A stretch of DNA of 64,000 nucleotides, from the NCBI GenBank assembly GCA_026936335.1, contig JAPMXV010000029.1, positions 682,001 to 746,000 on the forward strand. Reading direction: 5' to 3'. The DNA comes from Mantamonas sphyraenae (lineage: Eukaryota; CRuMs; Mantamonadidae). Positions 34,601 through 49,600 of this stretch are shown piece by piece; position 1 is the first letter of the stretch; every line of letters starts with the position of its first letter. The notes beneath the pieces are model-generated. The model searched no databases. It had not been told where the DNA came from and saw only the letters and a program-made list of their open reading frames with translations. Both the position numbers and the translations under genes were made by a program.

Positions 34601-37600
34601 GCAAACGGAACCGACTCGTTCCAGTTTCAGGTCCGCGACAACGGAGACCCCAACGAGGACTCTGTCAAGAACGGCACGGTCTTCATCCTGGTTGCCATCA
34701 AAAACACCGCCCCGACCGTCTACAACGGCACCCTCCAAACCGAGGAGGACGTTCCGGCCACGGGCACCCTCGTCGCAACCGACTTTGAAGGCCATCCAGT
34801 CGTCTTTACCGTCGAGACGCCGCCCAGTATGGGCACAGTCACCATTCTGGATGCCGGCTCGGGACTTTACCGCTACACGCCCGATCTGCATCGCTTCGGC
34901 CCCGACGAATTCTCCTTTGTCGCCACAGACATTTTCGGCGACCGCAGCAACATCTCGTGGATCTCCATCAATGTCACCAGTGTCAACGACCTGCCTCTCT
35001 CTTTCAACGAGACCTGGGCCACCATGGAAGACGTCGCCTTCTTTGGTCAGCTCAACGCTTCCGACGTGGAGACCTTGCAGGCAAACAGCGTGTTCACCAT
35101 CACCGTACCCCCGCATTTGGGCACCATTGCCCTTCAGGCGGCCACGGGCGGGGTGTTTTTGTACACGCCCAACGCAAACGTCAACGGCGTCGACTACTTT
35201 GCGTACACGGTCACGGACGAGGCTGGTGGCGTCTCCAACGCCTCCTGGGTCAACGTAACCATCTACGCAGTCAACGACGCGCCCGACTTTGTCGTCCTCC
35301 CGTCGCCTCCAAGCACCGTCGAGGACACAGACCTCACCTTTGCAGGCCTGGCTGTCACCGACGCTGACGTCGCAGCGGACGACCAGCTCGTGCTGAACGT
35401 CACCATCACCGACGGTGCGCTGACTTTGCAGCGCACAGACAGCCTTGTGCTCGTCAGTGGCTCCACCACAGCCAGCCAGGCTTTTGTCCTGCGTGGCAAT
35501 CTGACAAAGATCAACCAGGCCATCACAGACATGGTCTTTGTCCCTCCACCCGGCTGGAGTGGCGACGCCTACATGAACCTGTGGGCAAGTGACAACGGCG
35601 CCACAGGCAGTGGCGGGGTCCAGTACGGCATGCGCAACGTCTCCATCAACGTGCAAACCGTCAACGATCCGCCCTCGCTCCTTCTGCCCAGTGCACAAAC
35701 CGTCAACGAGGACGTCGACCTCACCATCGTGGGCATCAGCATGAACGACGTCGACGTCTACACAGCCAACATGCAGGTCAACATGAGCGTCACCGCAGGT
35801 GTGCTCACCCTCGCCCAGACCACAGGACTCACGTTCCTCACGGGCGACGGGTCCGCAGACACCCTGCTCCGCTTCCAGGGCACCCTCACGGATTGCAACG
35901 CAGCCGTGGCCTCCGTTGTCTACCGTGCCAACCTGCACTACAACGGCGCAGACTCGCTGCAAGTCATCGTCGATGACCGCGGCAACACAGGCTCCGGCGG
36001 CATCCTTTCCGCTTCAGGCGTCGTGGCTCTCACCATCACGCCCGTCAACGACGCACCCGTGCTCACGCTTGCCTCGCCGCAGGTCACCAACGAAGACACC
36101 TCGGTGGCCATTGGAGGCATCAGTGTGAGCGACGTCGACGTCGCCGCAGGAACACTGGCCGCCAACGTCAGCGTGACCAACGGCCTGCTGACCATGAGCA
36201 GCCTCGGCGGCTCCATTGTGCAAGTCCAGGGCAACGCAACCCAGGGCGCAACCGACCTTCGCATCCGTGGCTCGCTCACAGACATCAACGCAGCGCTCGC
36301 TTCGCTTGTCTACGCTCCCAACGCAGACTACAACGGCGCCGATACCCTCCAGGTGTGGGTCAGCGACCTTGAACTCAGCGACGCGGGCTCCGTGGCCATT
36401 TCGGTTGTGGCTCTCAACGACGGGCCCGTCATCACTTTGCCCGGCACGCCCTCGACCCTCGAGGACACCGCCCTCACCATCACTGGTATCAGCGTCAGCG
36501 ATGCCGATGTGGCTGCCGGTCTCATGTGGCTCAACATGACCATGAGCGAGGGCGAAATGGTACTCGGTACCACCCTCGGTCTCACCATGTACGTGGGCAC
36601 AGGCTTGGGCGGCAACGCTTTCAACGCCCAGGGCACGCTGACCACTCTCAACTCGGCTCTTGCCCAGGTCATCTACCGTCCCAGCACAAACTTCAACGGT
36701 GCCCCGTCGCTGGAGGTGCGTGTTTCGGATCGCGGCGCCACAGGTGTTGGCGGAGCCCTGGAGGATGTCAAGACGCTGCCCATCACCGTGCAGGCTGTCA
36801 ACGACGCCCCCATTCTCTCGGTGCCTCCTGCACAGACTGTGGACGAGGACGTGGATCTCACGCTGCCTTCGCTCAGTATCGCCGACGTCGACATCGCCGC
36901 TGGGCTCGTCAACGTCAACCTCAGCGTGGCCACGGGTGTACTCAGCCTCGCCAGCACCACGGGCATCTCTGTCCAGGCTGGCAGTGCCACCAGCAGTGCC
37001 TTTATCCAGTTTGTCGGCACCCTGACCAACGTCAACACTGCCCTCGCGGGTGTGGTGTACCGCGCTGCACAGGACTACGCTGGCTCGGACCAGCTCGACG
37101 TGTTCATCAGTGACCTCGGCAACACCGGGCTTGGAGGCGCACTCAACGACACGGGTTCGGTCGCCATTACGGTGCAGCCCGTCAACGACGCACCAGTCAT
37201 CACCACCATCACGGACCAGACCGTCTCCGAAGACACCGACCTCACCATCTTGGGCATTGGAGTGACCGACATCGACAGCGGCGACGGCACGTTGCGTTTC
37301 AACCTCACCGTCCAGTCGGGAACCATCACCATGCCCAACCCTGCTGGCATCGAGTTTCAGCTCGGGGGACCCTCGGGCTACTCTGCGCTCTCGTTCACAG
37401 GCAACGTCACGTCCATCAACGCGGCTGTGGGTACTCTGGTCTACCGTTCCTTTGTCAACTTTGACGGCAGCGACACGCTGTCGGTTGCCACTCGAGACTA
37501 TGGAAACACGGGCTCCGGTCCTGAGGGCACCCACAGCGTCACCATCGGCATTACCGTCATCGGCGTCAACGATCTCATCGAGTTTTCCAACCCGGCAACA

Positions 37601-40600
37601 GCCTCTGTTGACGAAGACACGGATCTCACTCTTGCTGGCATCAGCGTCAGCGACAGTGACGCCTATGCAAACGCCGTGCGTGTCAACGTCAGCGTGTCGT
37701 CTGGCACGGTGACCCTGGCCCAGACCACGGGCTTGACGCTGCTCAGCGGCTCAGGCTCTGCAGACGCCTTTGTCGAAGTCCTGGGCACGCTGACCAACAT
37801 CAACGCCGCCCTGAACAACCTCGTGTACCGTGCAAGCACGCACTACAACGGCCCAGAAACCATCCTGCTGGGTGCAGCCGATCTCGGCGCTACCGGCACG
37901 CCTGGGCCAACGAGCTCGTTCAGCAATGTCTCGGTCACCGTCGCCGCTGTGAACGATGCACCTGTGCTGACCGTTCCCGCGGCCACTCAAACCACCCTGG
38001 AGGATGTGGCACTTACAATCACTGGTGTCAGCGTAAGCGACGTCGATGTGGCTGCCGCAAATGTCAATGTGACTCTCTCCGTCTCTTCGGGTGTCCTCTC
38101 CCTCGGCTCCACAACAGGCCTGACTTTCGGCTCGGGCGACGGCACCGCAGATCGCTCCATGTCCTTTGAGGGCACGCTCACAAGTGTCAACGCAGCCCTC
38201 GCGGCATCGGGCGTCGTGTACCTCGGCGATGCAAACTACAACGGGCCCGACGGCCTCTATGTTGAAGTGGACGATGGAGGAGCCACGGGACAGGGTGGCG
38301 TGCAACGGAACAGCACCACAGTGGCCCTGTATGTTGAGGGAGTCAACGACCCGCCTGTGCTCACAAGCATCAGCGCACAAACCGTCGACGAAGACACGGA
38401 TCTGACCATGTCCGGCTTTGCCATCACGGATTTGGACGTCGGTTCCCTCCCGCTGCAGGTCAACATCAGCGTAAGCCAGGGTGTGCTCACCGTCGGCTCT
38501 CTTGCAGGCCTCACGTTTGTGCAAGGGGACGGCTCCGCAGACGCACAGATGCGCTTCCAGGGTTCGCTTACCGCCGTCACGGCCGCTCTCAACGGCCTCG
38601 TGTACCGCGGCAACCTGCACTTCAACGGCGCAGACACCCTCAGCGTGGGTGTGGATGACCGTGGCAACGTGGGTCTTGGTGGCTTCCTCACAGATGCTGC
38701 CACGGTGGCCATCACCGTGGAGGCCGTCAACGACGCGCCTGTGCTCACCGTGCCTGGTTTGCAGGCAGCCACTGAGGATGTGCAGCACACCATCAGTGGC
38801 GTGAGCGTGTCCGATGTCGACGTCGCTGCAGGCCTGATGAGTGTCAACCTCACAGTCACGGCAGGCACCCTGTGGCTTCCCACAACCACCTCGCTCACCT
38901 TTGCTCTTGGCGACGGCACCAACGACCGCCGCATGGAGATGACGGGCACGCGCACCGCACTGAACACAGCCCTGGCCGCCATTGTGTACCAAGGCGACCT
39001 TCACTGGAACCAGGGTGACACGGTCACCGTGGACGTGCACGACTACGCGCAGACAGGCAAGGGAGGCCAGCTTGCCGACACAGCAACCATTCCCATCAAC
39101 TTTGTGGCTGTCAACGATGCGCCTGTACTCACGGTGCCACCTGCTCAAGCGGGTTCGGAAGATGTCGACCTCCCCATCACGGGCATCAACATCACCGATG
39201 TCGACGTGGCAGGAGGCCAGCTGCGTGTCCAGATCGGCGTCACATCCGGTGTGTTGACCCTGGCCACCACGGTCGGGCTCAACTTTGCCTCCGGAGGTGG
39301 CTTTGCGGACGCAAGCATGGACTTCCAAGGCACGCTGACCCAGGTCAACAACGCTTTGGCCACAGTCACCTATCTCACCGACCTGCACTACAACGGCAAC
39401 GATGCCGTTTCCATTGCCGTGTACGATCAGGGCAACACAGGTGTGGGTGGCGTCCTGCAGGACTCGGGCAACATCCCGCTCACGCTTCAGGCCGTCAACG
39501 ACGCACCTACCTTTGGTGTGCCTGGTACGCAGAATGTGGACGAGGACACAGATCTCACCATTTACTTGGTGGGATTCACCGTTTCCGACGTGGATCTGTT
39601 CGGCGCAGATGTGCAGGTCAACCTTTCGTGTGCCTCGTGTCTGATGAACCTGACCACCACCACGGGCCTGGAATTCGTGGTCGGCGATGGCTTCCTCGAC
39701 CCGTTCATGTCCTTTACCGGCACTCGCACAGAGGTGAACAACGCCATCACAACCGTCGTTTACCGTGGCGAACCCGACTTCAACGGTTTCGACGCCGTGA
39801 CGGCGGTCGTGTCCGATCGTGGCTTCACCGGTTTTGGCGGTGAAAAGTTTTCCACCGACCAAACCGCGATCATCGTGAACCCGGTGAACGACGAGGTCAT
39901 CATCACCATCCCCACGGCCCTGTTTGTGTCCGAGGACATTGCGTACAGCATCGACAGCGTCAGCATCACCGACGTGGACATCGGGTCCGGCATCATGTCG
40001 GCCAACTTGTCTGTGAGCCACGGTTTGTTGCAGCTCGCATCCACCGAAGGCCTGACCTTTGCAGAGGGCAGTGCCGCACCCGGGCGTGTTTTCCGCTTGG
40101 ATGGCAACGTGACCAACATCGCCAAGGCGCTTCTGAACATGACCTACACGAGCGACCTGCACTACCACGGCACAGACTACCTCTACATCGAGGCGACGGA
40201 CAACGAGATTGGCAACGCCACGTTTACATGGAAGTATCTGGCCATCAACGTGGAGGCAGTCAACGATGCGCCTGTGCTCAGCGTGCCTGGCGCACAGGCG
40301 GTGAGCGAAGACGTGGCCATCACCCTCAATGGGATCAACGTCACCGATGTGGACGTGGATGCAGCCACCATGTTCTTCAACATCACGGCTGACCATGGTG
40401 TCATGTCCCTGGCCACCACCACGGGCTTTGCCATGACGTTTGGAGACGGAACAGCCGACACGGCCATGCGCTTCACAAGCACTTTGACCAGTTTCAACAC
40501 GGCTATGGCCGGTGGGCTCGTGTACCAGGGCAACCTGCACTTCAACGGCATCGAGACAATCCACATCACAGCCAGCGACCAGGGCAACACGGGCGTCACC

Positions 40601-43600
40601 GGAGGTGTGCTGCAGGATCTGCGCACCATTGTCATCAACGTGACTGCCGTCAATGACGCTCCCGTGTGGACGGTGCCTTCTGCACAGACTGTGGACGAGG
40701 ATGTCACCTTGAACATCACAGGCATCTCGTTGAGTGATGTCGATGTCGAGGCTCTCCCCATGGAGGTTAGCCTGCGCGTGTCCAACGGCACCTACAACCT
40801 TGCCTCCACAGCAGGCCTGACCTTTACGACGGGCACAGGCGCAAACGACCGGGAAACCGTGCTGCGTGGCTCTCTGACCGACATCAACGCCGCCCTGGTG
40901 TGGTTGACCTACACCGGCGACTTTGAGTTCTCCGGTTTGGACACTCTCCAGCTCAGTGTCAACGATCTTGGCCACGTCGGCGACGTCGGGCCGCTCTCCG
41001 ACGCTGCCTCGGTGCCCATCAATGTCGTGATCATCAACGACGCCCCACAGCTCTCCGTGAGCAGCTCCCAATCCGTTAGTGAAGACACAGACGTCACGAT
41101 TGCAGGCATGAGCGTGACCGATGTGGATGTGTTTGACCAGTCCATGCGTCTCAACGTGTCGGCTTCCAACGGTGTCGTCACTTTTGTCACCACCACAGGA
41201 CTGTCGTTCCTGTCCGGCACCAGCAACGGCGCATCGCTGCTCAACGTGCGCGGCACAGTGACTCAGATCAACGCAGCCCTGGGCACGGTCGTCTACCGTG
41301 GCAACCTGCATTGGTACGGCCAAGACCAGCTGCAGATTGCCGTCGACGATGAGGGCAACACAGGAAACGGGGGCGTCCAGAGCGCCTCTGGCGTCGTCAA
41401 CGTCACTGTTACGGCTGTCAACGACGCGCCTGTGCTCCAGGCAGTCAGCGATCAGACGGTGAACGAAGACACAGATCTGACCATTGCTGGTATTGGTGTG
41501 AGCGACGTGGATGTGTACGCCGTGCCACTTGAGGTCAACGTCAGCGTGTCGCAGGGAGTGCTCTCGCTGCCCAACACGGCCGGTTTGACATTCTTGGTTG
41601 GCGACGGCCAAGACGATGCCTTTATGCGCATTCGCGCCACCGTGACCAACATGCACGCTGCCCTGTCACCTATTGTGTACCGTGCGGCCCAGGATTACAA
41701 CGGAGCAGACACGCTGCAGGTCAGCGCCAGCGATTTGGGCGAGTCTGGCTTTGGTGGCGAGCTGCGTGATGCCTTTACAGTGGGCATCACCGTGCAGGCC
41801 GTCAACGATGTGCCCATCTTTGGCATCATCACTGACCAGGCCGTCAACGAGGACACAGACTTGACCATGCTGGGCATCACCGTCACCGACGTCGATGTCT
41901 TTGCTGGTGCTCTTACCGTCAACGTGAGCGTCGGCCACGGAGTGCTCACCCTCCCCAACACGGCTGGTCTCACGTTTAGCCGCGGCGACGGTACGCAGGA
42001 CCCTGTGCTCACTTTCACGGCGGACGTGACCACGGCCACCGCGCGTCTGGGCACCATTGTGTACCGCGGTGATGTCAACTACAACGGCGCCGACGCGCTG
42101 GTGCTGTATGTCAACGACAACGGTGCCACTGGTCTGGGCGGACCTTTGTCGTCCACGCAGACCATCAACCTGAACGTCGTCCCGGTCAACGACGCGCCCG
42201 TACTGACTGTGCCCGTGGGCTCGATCACCTCTGAGGATGTGATCGGTTTCTTCAACGGCATGAGCGTCAGCGACGTGGACGTTGCGAATGCGATTGTCAG
42301 CGTCAACATCACTGCAACGCTGGGCCTGGTGATGACCGGTGGCACGACCACGGGACTCACGTACACCGTAGGCAACGGCGCCTCATTCTTCCCCGAGCTG
42401 CGCTTCTACGGCACCCTGACCCAAATCAACGCTGGCATCTCCACCATGCGCTACCTGCCGCTGGCCGACCGCAACGGCGACGACTTTGTGCAGGTGAGCG
42501 TGTCTGATGGCGGTGCCACGGGTCTGGGAGGCGCACTGTTCGACCAGGCCGTGTGGGTGGTCAACGTCACTGCCGTGAACGACGCACCCGTGTGGTCTCT
42601 GCCTACAGGTGGCACACCCGTTGTCCTCGAGGAGAACGACTTGATCATCACGGGCGTCGACGTGAACGACGTCGATGTCAAAGACCGTGTCATGGCGTTC
42701 AACATCAGCAGCGGCATTGGTCTCATTACGCTGAATAGCACTGCAGGGTTGACGTTTGAGAGCGGAGACGGCGTGGCAGACGCGTACATGCGCTTCTACA
42801 GCACCCTGACGGCTGCTCGCAACGCAGTGCAGCAGCTTGTGTACCGCTCGCAACCGAACCTGCACGGAAACGACGTGCTTGTGTTCACTGCCGACGACCA
42901 GGGAGCACTGGGCGCAGGCGGTGCGCTGATCCACAATGTCACGTACAATGTGTTTGTGACATCCGTGAATGACGCCCCGGAGGTGATCCTGCCCAGCCAG
43001 GGTACGGTGGCCGAAGAAGCGGATCTCAGCATTGCCGGTGTCAGCCTGACTGATGTCGACGTGGGTGCCTCTACGTTGTATGTCAACATGAGTGTGGGAA
43101 GCGGTGTGTTGTCGCTGGCGACCACCACAGGTCTCACCTTTACGCTGAACTTGGGTGTGCCCATCGGCGACGGCGTCCAGGACCGAGTGATGGACTTTTC
43201 GGGCACCCTGACTGCCATCAACGCAGCCCTGGCCACAGTTGTGTACACGGGAAACCAGCACTACTTTGGCACCGACTTTTTGTACATCGGTGTGCGTGAC
43301 GGCGGAGCCAGCGGCGCAGGAGGCGAATTGAGCGGGAGCAACACCATGACCATTACCGTCGTGGGTGTCAACGATGCTCCTGTGGTCATTGCCCCAAGTA
43401 CGGCCACGGCAACCGAGGATGTCGACCTGGTCGTTGCAGGTGTGGCCGTGAGCGATGTCGATGTGGCCAACAACCTGCTTGGCGTCAATTTGACAGTGAC
43501 TGCAGGCACGTTGACCCTGAGTGGCACCTCGGGCCTCACCTTTGTGCAAGGCGACGGCACGGCCGACGCAGACATGATCCTGCGCGGCACAATCACCGAC

Positions 43601-46600
43601 GTCAATGCTGCACTGAACAATTTGGTGTACCGCACAAACCTGCACAGCGTGGCTGCCGACACCCTGTCCATCGGCGTCGAAGACTTTGGCTCGTTTGGCA
43701 CGGGTGGCCCGCTGAGCGGAAGCGGAAGTGTTGCGATCGCCGTGACGGCGGTCAACGACGCACCGTACTTCACTGTGCCCAGCGCACAGTCTGTCAACGA
43801 AGACACCGACTTGACCCTCGTGGGAGTCAGCGTGTCTGATGTCGATGTGAACGCAGCCACACTGAACGTCAACATGAGCGTGAGTCTTGGTCAGCTGTGG
43901 CTGAGCACAACCGCAGGTCTGACCTTTTCCACGGGCTCCGGCTCTGCAGACGCCAGCATACATGGCACTGGCAGCGTTACATCGTGGCAGAATGCACTGA
44001 CCAACATGGTGTACCGCGGCAACGCGCATGTGTATGGCACCGACACGCTGCATCTCGGAGTGCGCGACAATGCAGCCAGCGGCGTGGGCGGCGAACTCAG
44101 CGGCGCGTCGGCACTTACCATCACCGTAGTGTCGATCAACGATGCGCCTGTGGTGAGCACACCAGGGACAGCCTCTGTGATGGAGGACATCCCTGCTGCC
44201 ATCAGCGGTGTGTCTGTGAGCGACGTGGACGTGTACGCCGCTCCGTTGCTGGTCAACGTGAGCACCTCGCATGGATTGATCACCTTGGCGACCACCGAGG
44301 GTCTGACCATGCTGCAGGGCGACGGTACGCAGGACGCCACAGTCCGTTTCAACGCAGCCAACCTGACGCGTGTCAACAACGCTCTGGCCGGCTTGGTGTA
44401 CGTGAACCAGCCTGACTACAATGGAGGAGACATCATGACCATCACCGTGGAGGATCTGGGCCAGAGCGGAGTGGGCGGCAGCCTAGTCGGCGTGGGCACC
44501 GTGACAATCACCGTCCAAGCGGCCAACGACGCGCCTGTTGTCAGCGGCCCCACATGGGCAGCTGTCAATGAGGACACCGACTTGACCATCTCTGGATTCA
44601 GTGTCACCGATGTGGACGCTGCAGGTGACAATCTGTGGCTGAACATCTCTGCGGGCGCCGGTGCGGTGTCCCTCCCTGTCACTGCCGGCCTGTCCTTCCG
44701 TGTGGGTGACGGTGCTGCAGACAGCTACATGGAAGCACAGGGCACGCTGACGGCCATCAACGCAGCCCTTGCGACCGTGGTGTACCGTGCAAACAGCAAC
44801 TACGACGGCTCCGACAAGTTGCAGGTTCTGGTGGACGACCAAGGCCACAACGGCCTGGGCGGAGCCAAGTTTGGCAACAGAAGCACCCTTGTGCAGATGA
44901 CAGCCATCAACGATGCGCCCTACCTGCCGGTCCTGGCCACAAAGGTGACCAACGAAGACACAAACCTGACCATCAGTGATCTGGCCATTTCCGACGTGGA
45001 CATCCGCAGCAACGCCATCACCGTCAACATGACCGTGATGTACGGTCGCATCAGTTTGGCCAGCACAGCGGGCATCACGTTTACGCTTGGCTCGGGCAGC
45101 GGTGACCGCTTGGTTCAGTTCCAGGGCACTCTCACGGACGCCAACACGGCTCTGAACGGCATGATTTACACGCCAGACACCAACTTTTACGGCAGCGACA
45201 CTCTGTTGGCGTGGGCGAGCGACAGTGGATTCGTGGGTTCCGGCGGTGAGCTCCTGGGCAACTCGAGCATTCCCATCACGGTCACAAGCCTGAACGATGC
45301 CCCAGAGGTGGATGCACCGGCCTCGTTGTCCGCCTCAGAAGACATCGAGTACACCATGACCAGCGTCTCTGTCACTGACGTCGACGTTGCGTCCAGCCCG
45401 CTGAGCGTAACCATGGGCGTCACGCAGGGTGTCCTCACGCTGAACGGCACGGCTGGCCTCACATTTACGCTGGGCGATGGCTCTGCCGATGCGACCATGC
45501 GATTTTCGGGTACGCTGACAAACGTCAACGCAGCTCTCCAGGGCGCAGTATATGCGTCGACCCCCGAGTGGAATGGCGTCGACACGCTCAATCTGCAGGT
45601 GAATGACCAAGGCGCAACTGGCGCTGGTGGAGCACAGTCGGCTACCGTGAACATTCCCATCAACGTGGCCTCCATCAACGATGGCCCGGCCATCGACATC
45701 GGCGCAAACCAAACGATTGCCGAGGACACAGCAGCCACCATCACTGGATACACAGTATCCGACTCTGATCTTGGCACAAAGTCCATGTACATTCGTCTGT
45801 CCACGACGAATGGTGTGATCACGCTGAAGCAAACCACTGGTCTCGTGTTTGACACCGGCAGTGACGGCACACGCGATCCCACGCAGATTTTCACCGGTTC
45901 TCTCACCAATGTGCGCAATGCAATTTCGCAAATTGTGTATGAACCCAACGCAGACTACTATGGCGTGGACGCAATCCGCGGAGAGACCAACGATTTCGGC
46001 TTCACCGGTGCAGGAGGTGCCCAGGGCGATCTCAAGTACCTGTATGTGACGGTGACCCCTGTGAACGACCCGCCCAGTTGGAACGTCCCCACCACACGCA
46101 CGCTCGATGAGGACACCGAATTGACTGTGGGTGGCGGCGTGATCAACATTGCGGATGTCGACGGAAGCGGCGGAGACATTGAGACTCGTGTCACCGTCGA
46201 TCAAGGACGCGTGGCGTTGGCCAACACCAATGGTTTGACATTTACCACGGGAACGGGTGCGTATGACACACAGATGATTTTTACGGGCACGTTGGACGCG
46301 ACAAACCAAGGTCTGTACTTTTTCATCTACCGTCCGGATCAGGACTTTGCTGGCACCGCTACGGTGACGCTGTGGACGGATGACCGTGGAAATGTGGGCA
46401 CCGGCCCGTCGTACCAACGCCAGACAACGCTGCAGTTTGTGGTGAATCCGCTCAATGACGAACCGCGTCTGCTCAACCCCATTGTGGGCACACAGACAGT
46501 GAGTGAGGACACCGACCTCACCCTCACAGGCATTGGAGTCACAGACAACGACGTCACGACCCAGATGGTGGAGATCTCCTTGTCCGCTTCGTACGGTACG

Positions 46601-49600
46601 CTGACGCTGCCCACGACCACTGGCTTTGTCTTTGGCGTGGGTGACGGTATCGCAGACGCCACGATGAAGTTTAACACGACCATGGCCAACTTCAACAGCA
46701 GCATGAGTGGCTCTGGCATCGTGTACCGCGGCAACGCTCACTATTTTGGAAGCGATGTGATTTCACTCAATGTCAGCGACAATGGTATCAGCGGACTGCC
46801 TGGTGCCCGTACGGACAGCTCAACTATTGTTGTTTGTGGTCAGTATCAATGACGCTCCTTTGGTCACCGTGCCTGCAGCACAGGCTGTGAACGAAGACAC
46901 GGATCTGACACTGAGCGCCGCCACGGCCATTTCGGTGAGCGACGTCGACGTGGGCGGCGCCAACGTGTACATGGAGCTCAATGTGACGCAAGGTGCCATC
47001 ACATTCGTGAGTACCACCGGACTCACTTTTGACAATGCATGCACAGGCACTGCCTGCGCTGTGGCCAAGCTGCACGCAGACCTGACTGCCCTCAACGCAG
47101 CCCTGGCGACCATTGTGTACCGCCCGGGAAGCCACTACAACGGTGCGGATACGCTAGGCGTGTATGCACATGACAACGGCGTGCAGGGTACTGGCGGCCA
47201 GCTTCAAGACTACAAGACCGTGGCACTTACCGTCAACGCAGTCAACGACGCGCCGACCATCACTGCACCTGGATTGCAGGTGGTCACTGAAGATCAAACC
47301 ACGTCACTGAATGGTTTGATATCTGTGTCCGACTTGGACGTGTTTGCAAACAACCTGCGCCTGAACCTGAGTGTGGCCAACGGCCAGCTGAGCCTCGACT
47401 CTGCTGTCGCCGGCTTGACTGTGGTCCAAGGCAACGTGTCTGCAGATACCGACTTGCGTCTGCTTGGTACACTCACTGTGCTGAACAACGCCCTCAATGT
47501 GCTTTCGTACACACCGGGCCTGAATTTTGAGGGTGTCGACCAGCTGTCCATGGTAATCGACGACAACGGCTACACCGGCAGCGGAGGAGTGCTATCCACC
47601 TCTGTTCAAATGGCGCTTGGAGTCAATGGTGCAAACGATGCTCCGGTGGTCAATCTGCCTGCCACGCAGAGTGTGGCTGAGGACGTGGATCTGACCATCA
47701 GCGGCATCTCCATTGCCGACTCGGACATCGGTGCAAACCAAGGCCGCGTCCGATTGAACGTCAGCCATGGCGTACTCACCGTGGTTTCTACCTCGGGTCT
47801 GTCGTTCAACCTCGGTGATGGATCTGCAGACACGGAAATGCAGTTCACCGGGACCATCACGCAGCTCAACCTGGCGCTGAGCTCAGTGATTTACCGCAAC
47901 AACATCGACTACAACGGCGATGACACCATTCTCGTGGAGGCCAATGACCTGGGCAACACCGGCGTGGGTGGAGCCCTCACAGCTTCCCGCACGCTCACCG
48001 TCCAGGTGACGCCTGTGAACGACCGCCCTGCCATCACACCTGTGGGTGGAGTGAACGTGGACGAGGACACGGATCTGACGATCGTAGGTGTGCAAGTGAC
48101 CGATATCGACGTCCTTGACGGATCGATGGAGATGAACTTGACGGTGACGCATGGTGTGCTGACGAGCGTGAACGCAGGCGGCGTGACGTTTGTGTCTGGC
48201 ACGAGCAACGGAGGACGCAGTCTGGTGCTGAACGGCACGGTGACGGCGCTGAACGCGGCCATCGGGCAGGTGGTGTACCACGGCGACCTGCACTTCTTTG
48301 GCAGCGACTCGCTCGAACTGAGCGTGCGCGACAAGGGCAACACGGGAGCCGGCGGTGAGCAGACAGACAGCCAGAGTGTGGCGATCACTGTGAATGGTGT
48401 GAACGACGCGCTGGTGATCACTCTGCCGAGTGCACAGAGTGTGGCTGAGGACACGGATCTGACGATTGGTGGCATCAGCGTGAGCGATGTGGACGTGGCC
48501 GGATTTGCGTTCCGAGTGAACGTGAGTGTGAGCGCAGGCAGCCTGTGGCTGGGCAGCACGACGGGTCTGACGTTTGGCAGTGGCGACGGAGTGAACGACA
48601 CGTGGATTGTGTTTGACGGGTCGATCACGGCTGTGAACGCAGCACTGTCGAACATGGTGTACCGTGGAGTGACACAGTACAACGGAGCAGACGGGCTTGT
48701 TGTGTGGGTGTCTGACCAGGGAGCAGTCGGCAGCGGTGGTGAGCAGGTGTCGAACAAGACACTTGTGATCAACGTGGTGGCTGTGAACGATGCACCTGTG
48801 CTGAGTGTGCCTGGGGCACAGAGCACGGCCGAGGACACTGCGCTGACAGTGAGCGGCGTGAGTGTGGCGGACGTGGACGTTGCGGGCGGAGCGATGAACG
48901 TGAACGTGAGTGTGAGTGCTGGCCGAGTGTGGCTGGCGAGCACGAACGGCCTTGTGTTCAGTGCAGGCAACGGCAGCAGCGACGGACGGGTGGAGTTCAG
49001 CGGCAGCGTGACGGATGTGAACAACGCGCTGGCGACAGTTGTGTACATGCCGGACAGTGCGTTCAACGGAGTGGACAGCATTGTGGTGAGCGTGAACGAC
49101 GGTGGCAACACGGGCAGTGGCGGAGTGCTTGGAGACAGTGGCAGCATTGTTGTGACTGTGTCGAGCGTGAACGACGCGCCTGTGCTGAGTGTGCCGAGTG
49201 GACAGAGCGGCGTTGAGGACACGGATCTGACGATTGGTGGCATCAGCGTGAGCGATGTGGATGCCGCAGCTGGACTTGTGGGCGTCAAGGTGGCCGCTGC
49301 ACAGGGTACAGTGAGTCTGGGATCGCTGTCTGGAGTTGTGTTCAACGCTGGAGACGGCGTGCGTGACGCATTCATCGATTTCAACGCCACGTTGACAAAC
49401 GCCAACGCCGCGCTTAACAACCTGGTGTATCTGGGAAGCCAGCATCTTGTGGGTGACGACGTGATCGCCATCAACGTGACCGATTACGGAAACAGTGGCG
49501 TTGGAGGTGCACTGAGCGACAGCGCAAGCTTCGTCGTCACCCTCAGCGCAGTCAACGACGCACCAACCGTCATTTTGCCCAGCTCCCCGTCGGGCAACGA

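Noticed and set aside
37751-41656. A 1,301-codon open frame on the minus strand opposite the repeat array, and similar ones at 52420-55242, 55753-57636 and 58175-61012.
   Set aside because: Their sequence is the reverse complement of the periodic repeat codons; they are His/Val/Arg-rich, track the repeats exactly, and have no independent domain or splice signals. They are shadows of the plus-strand gene.
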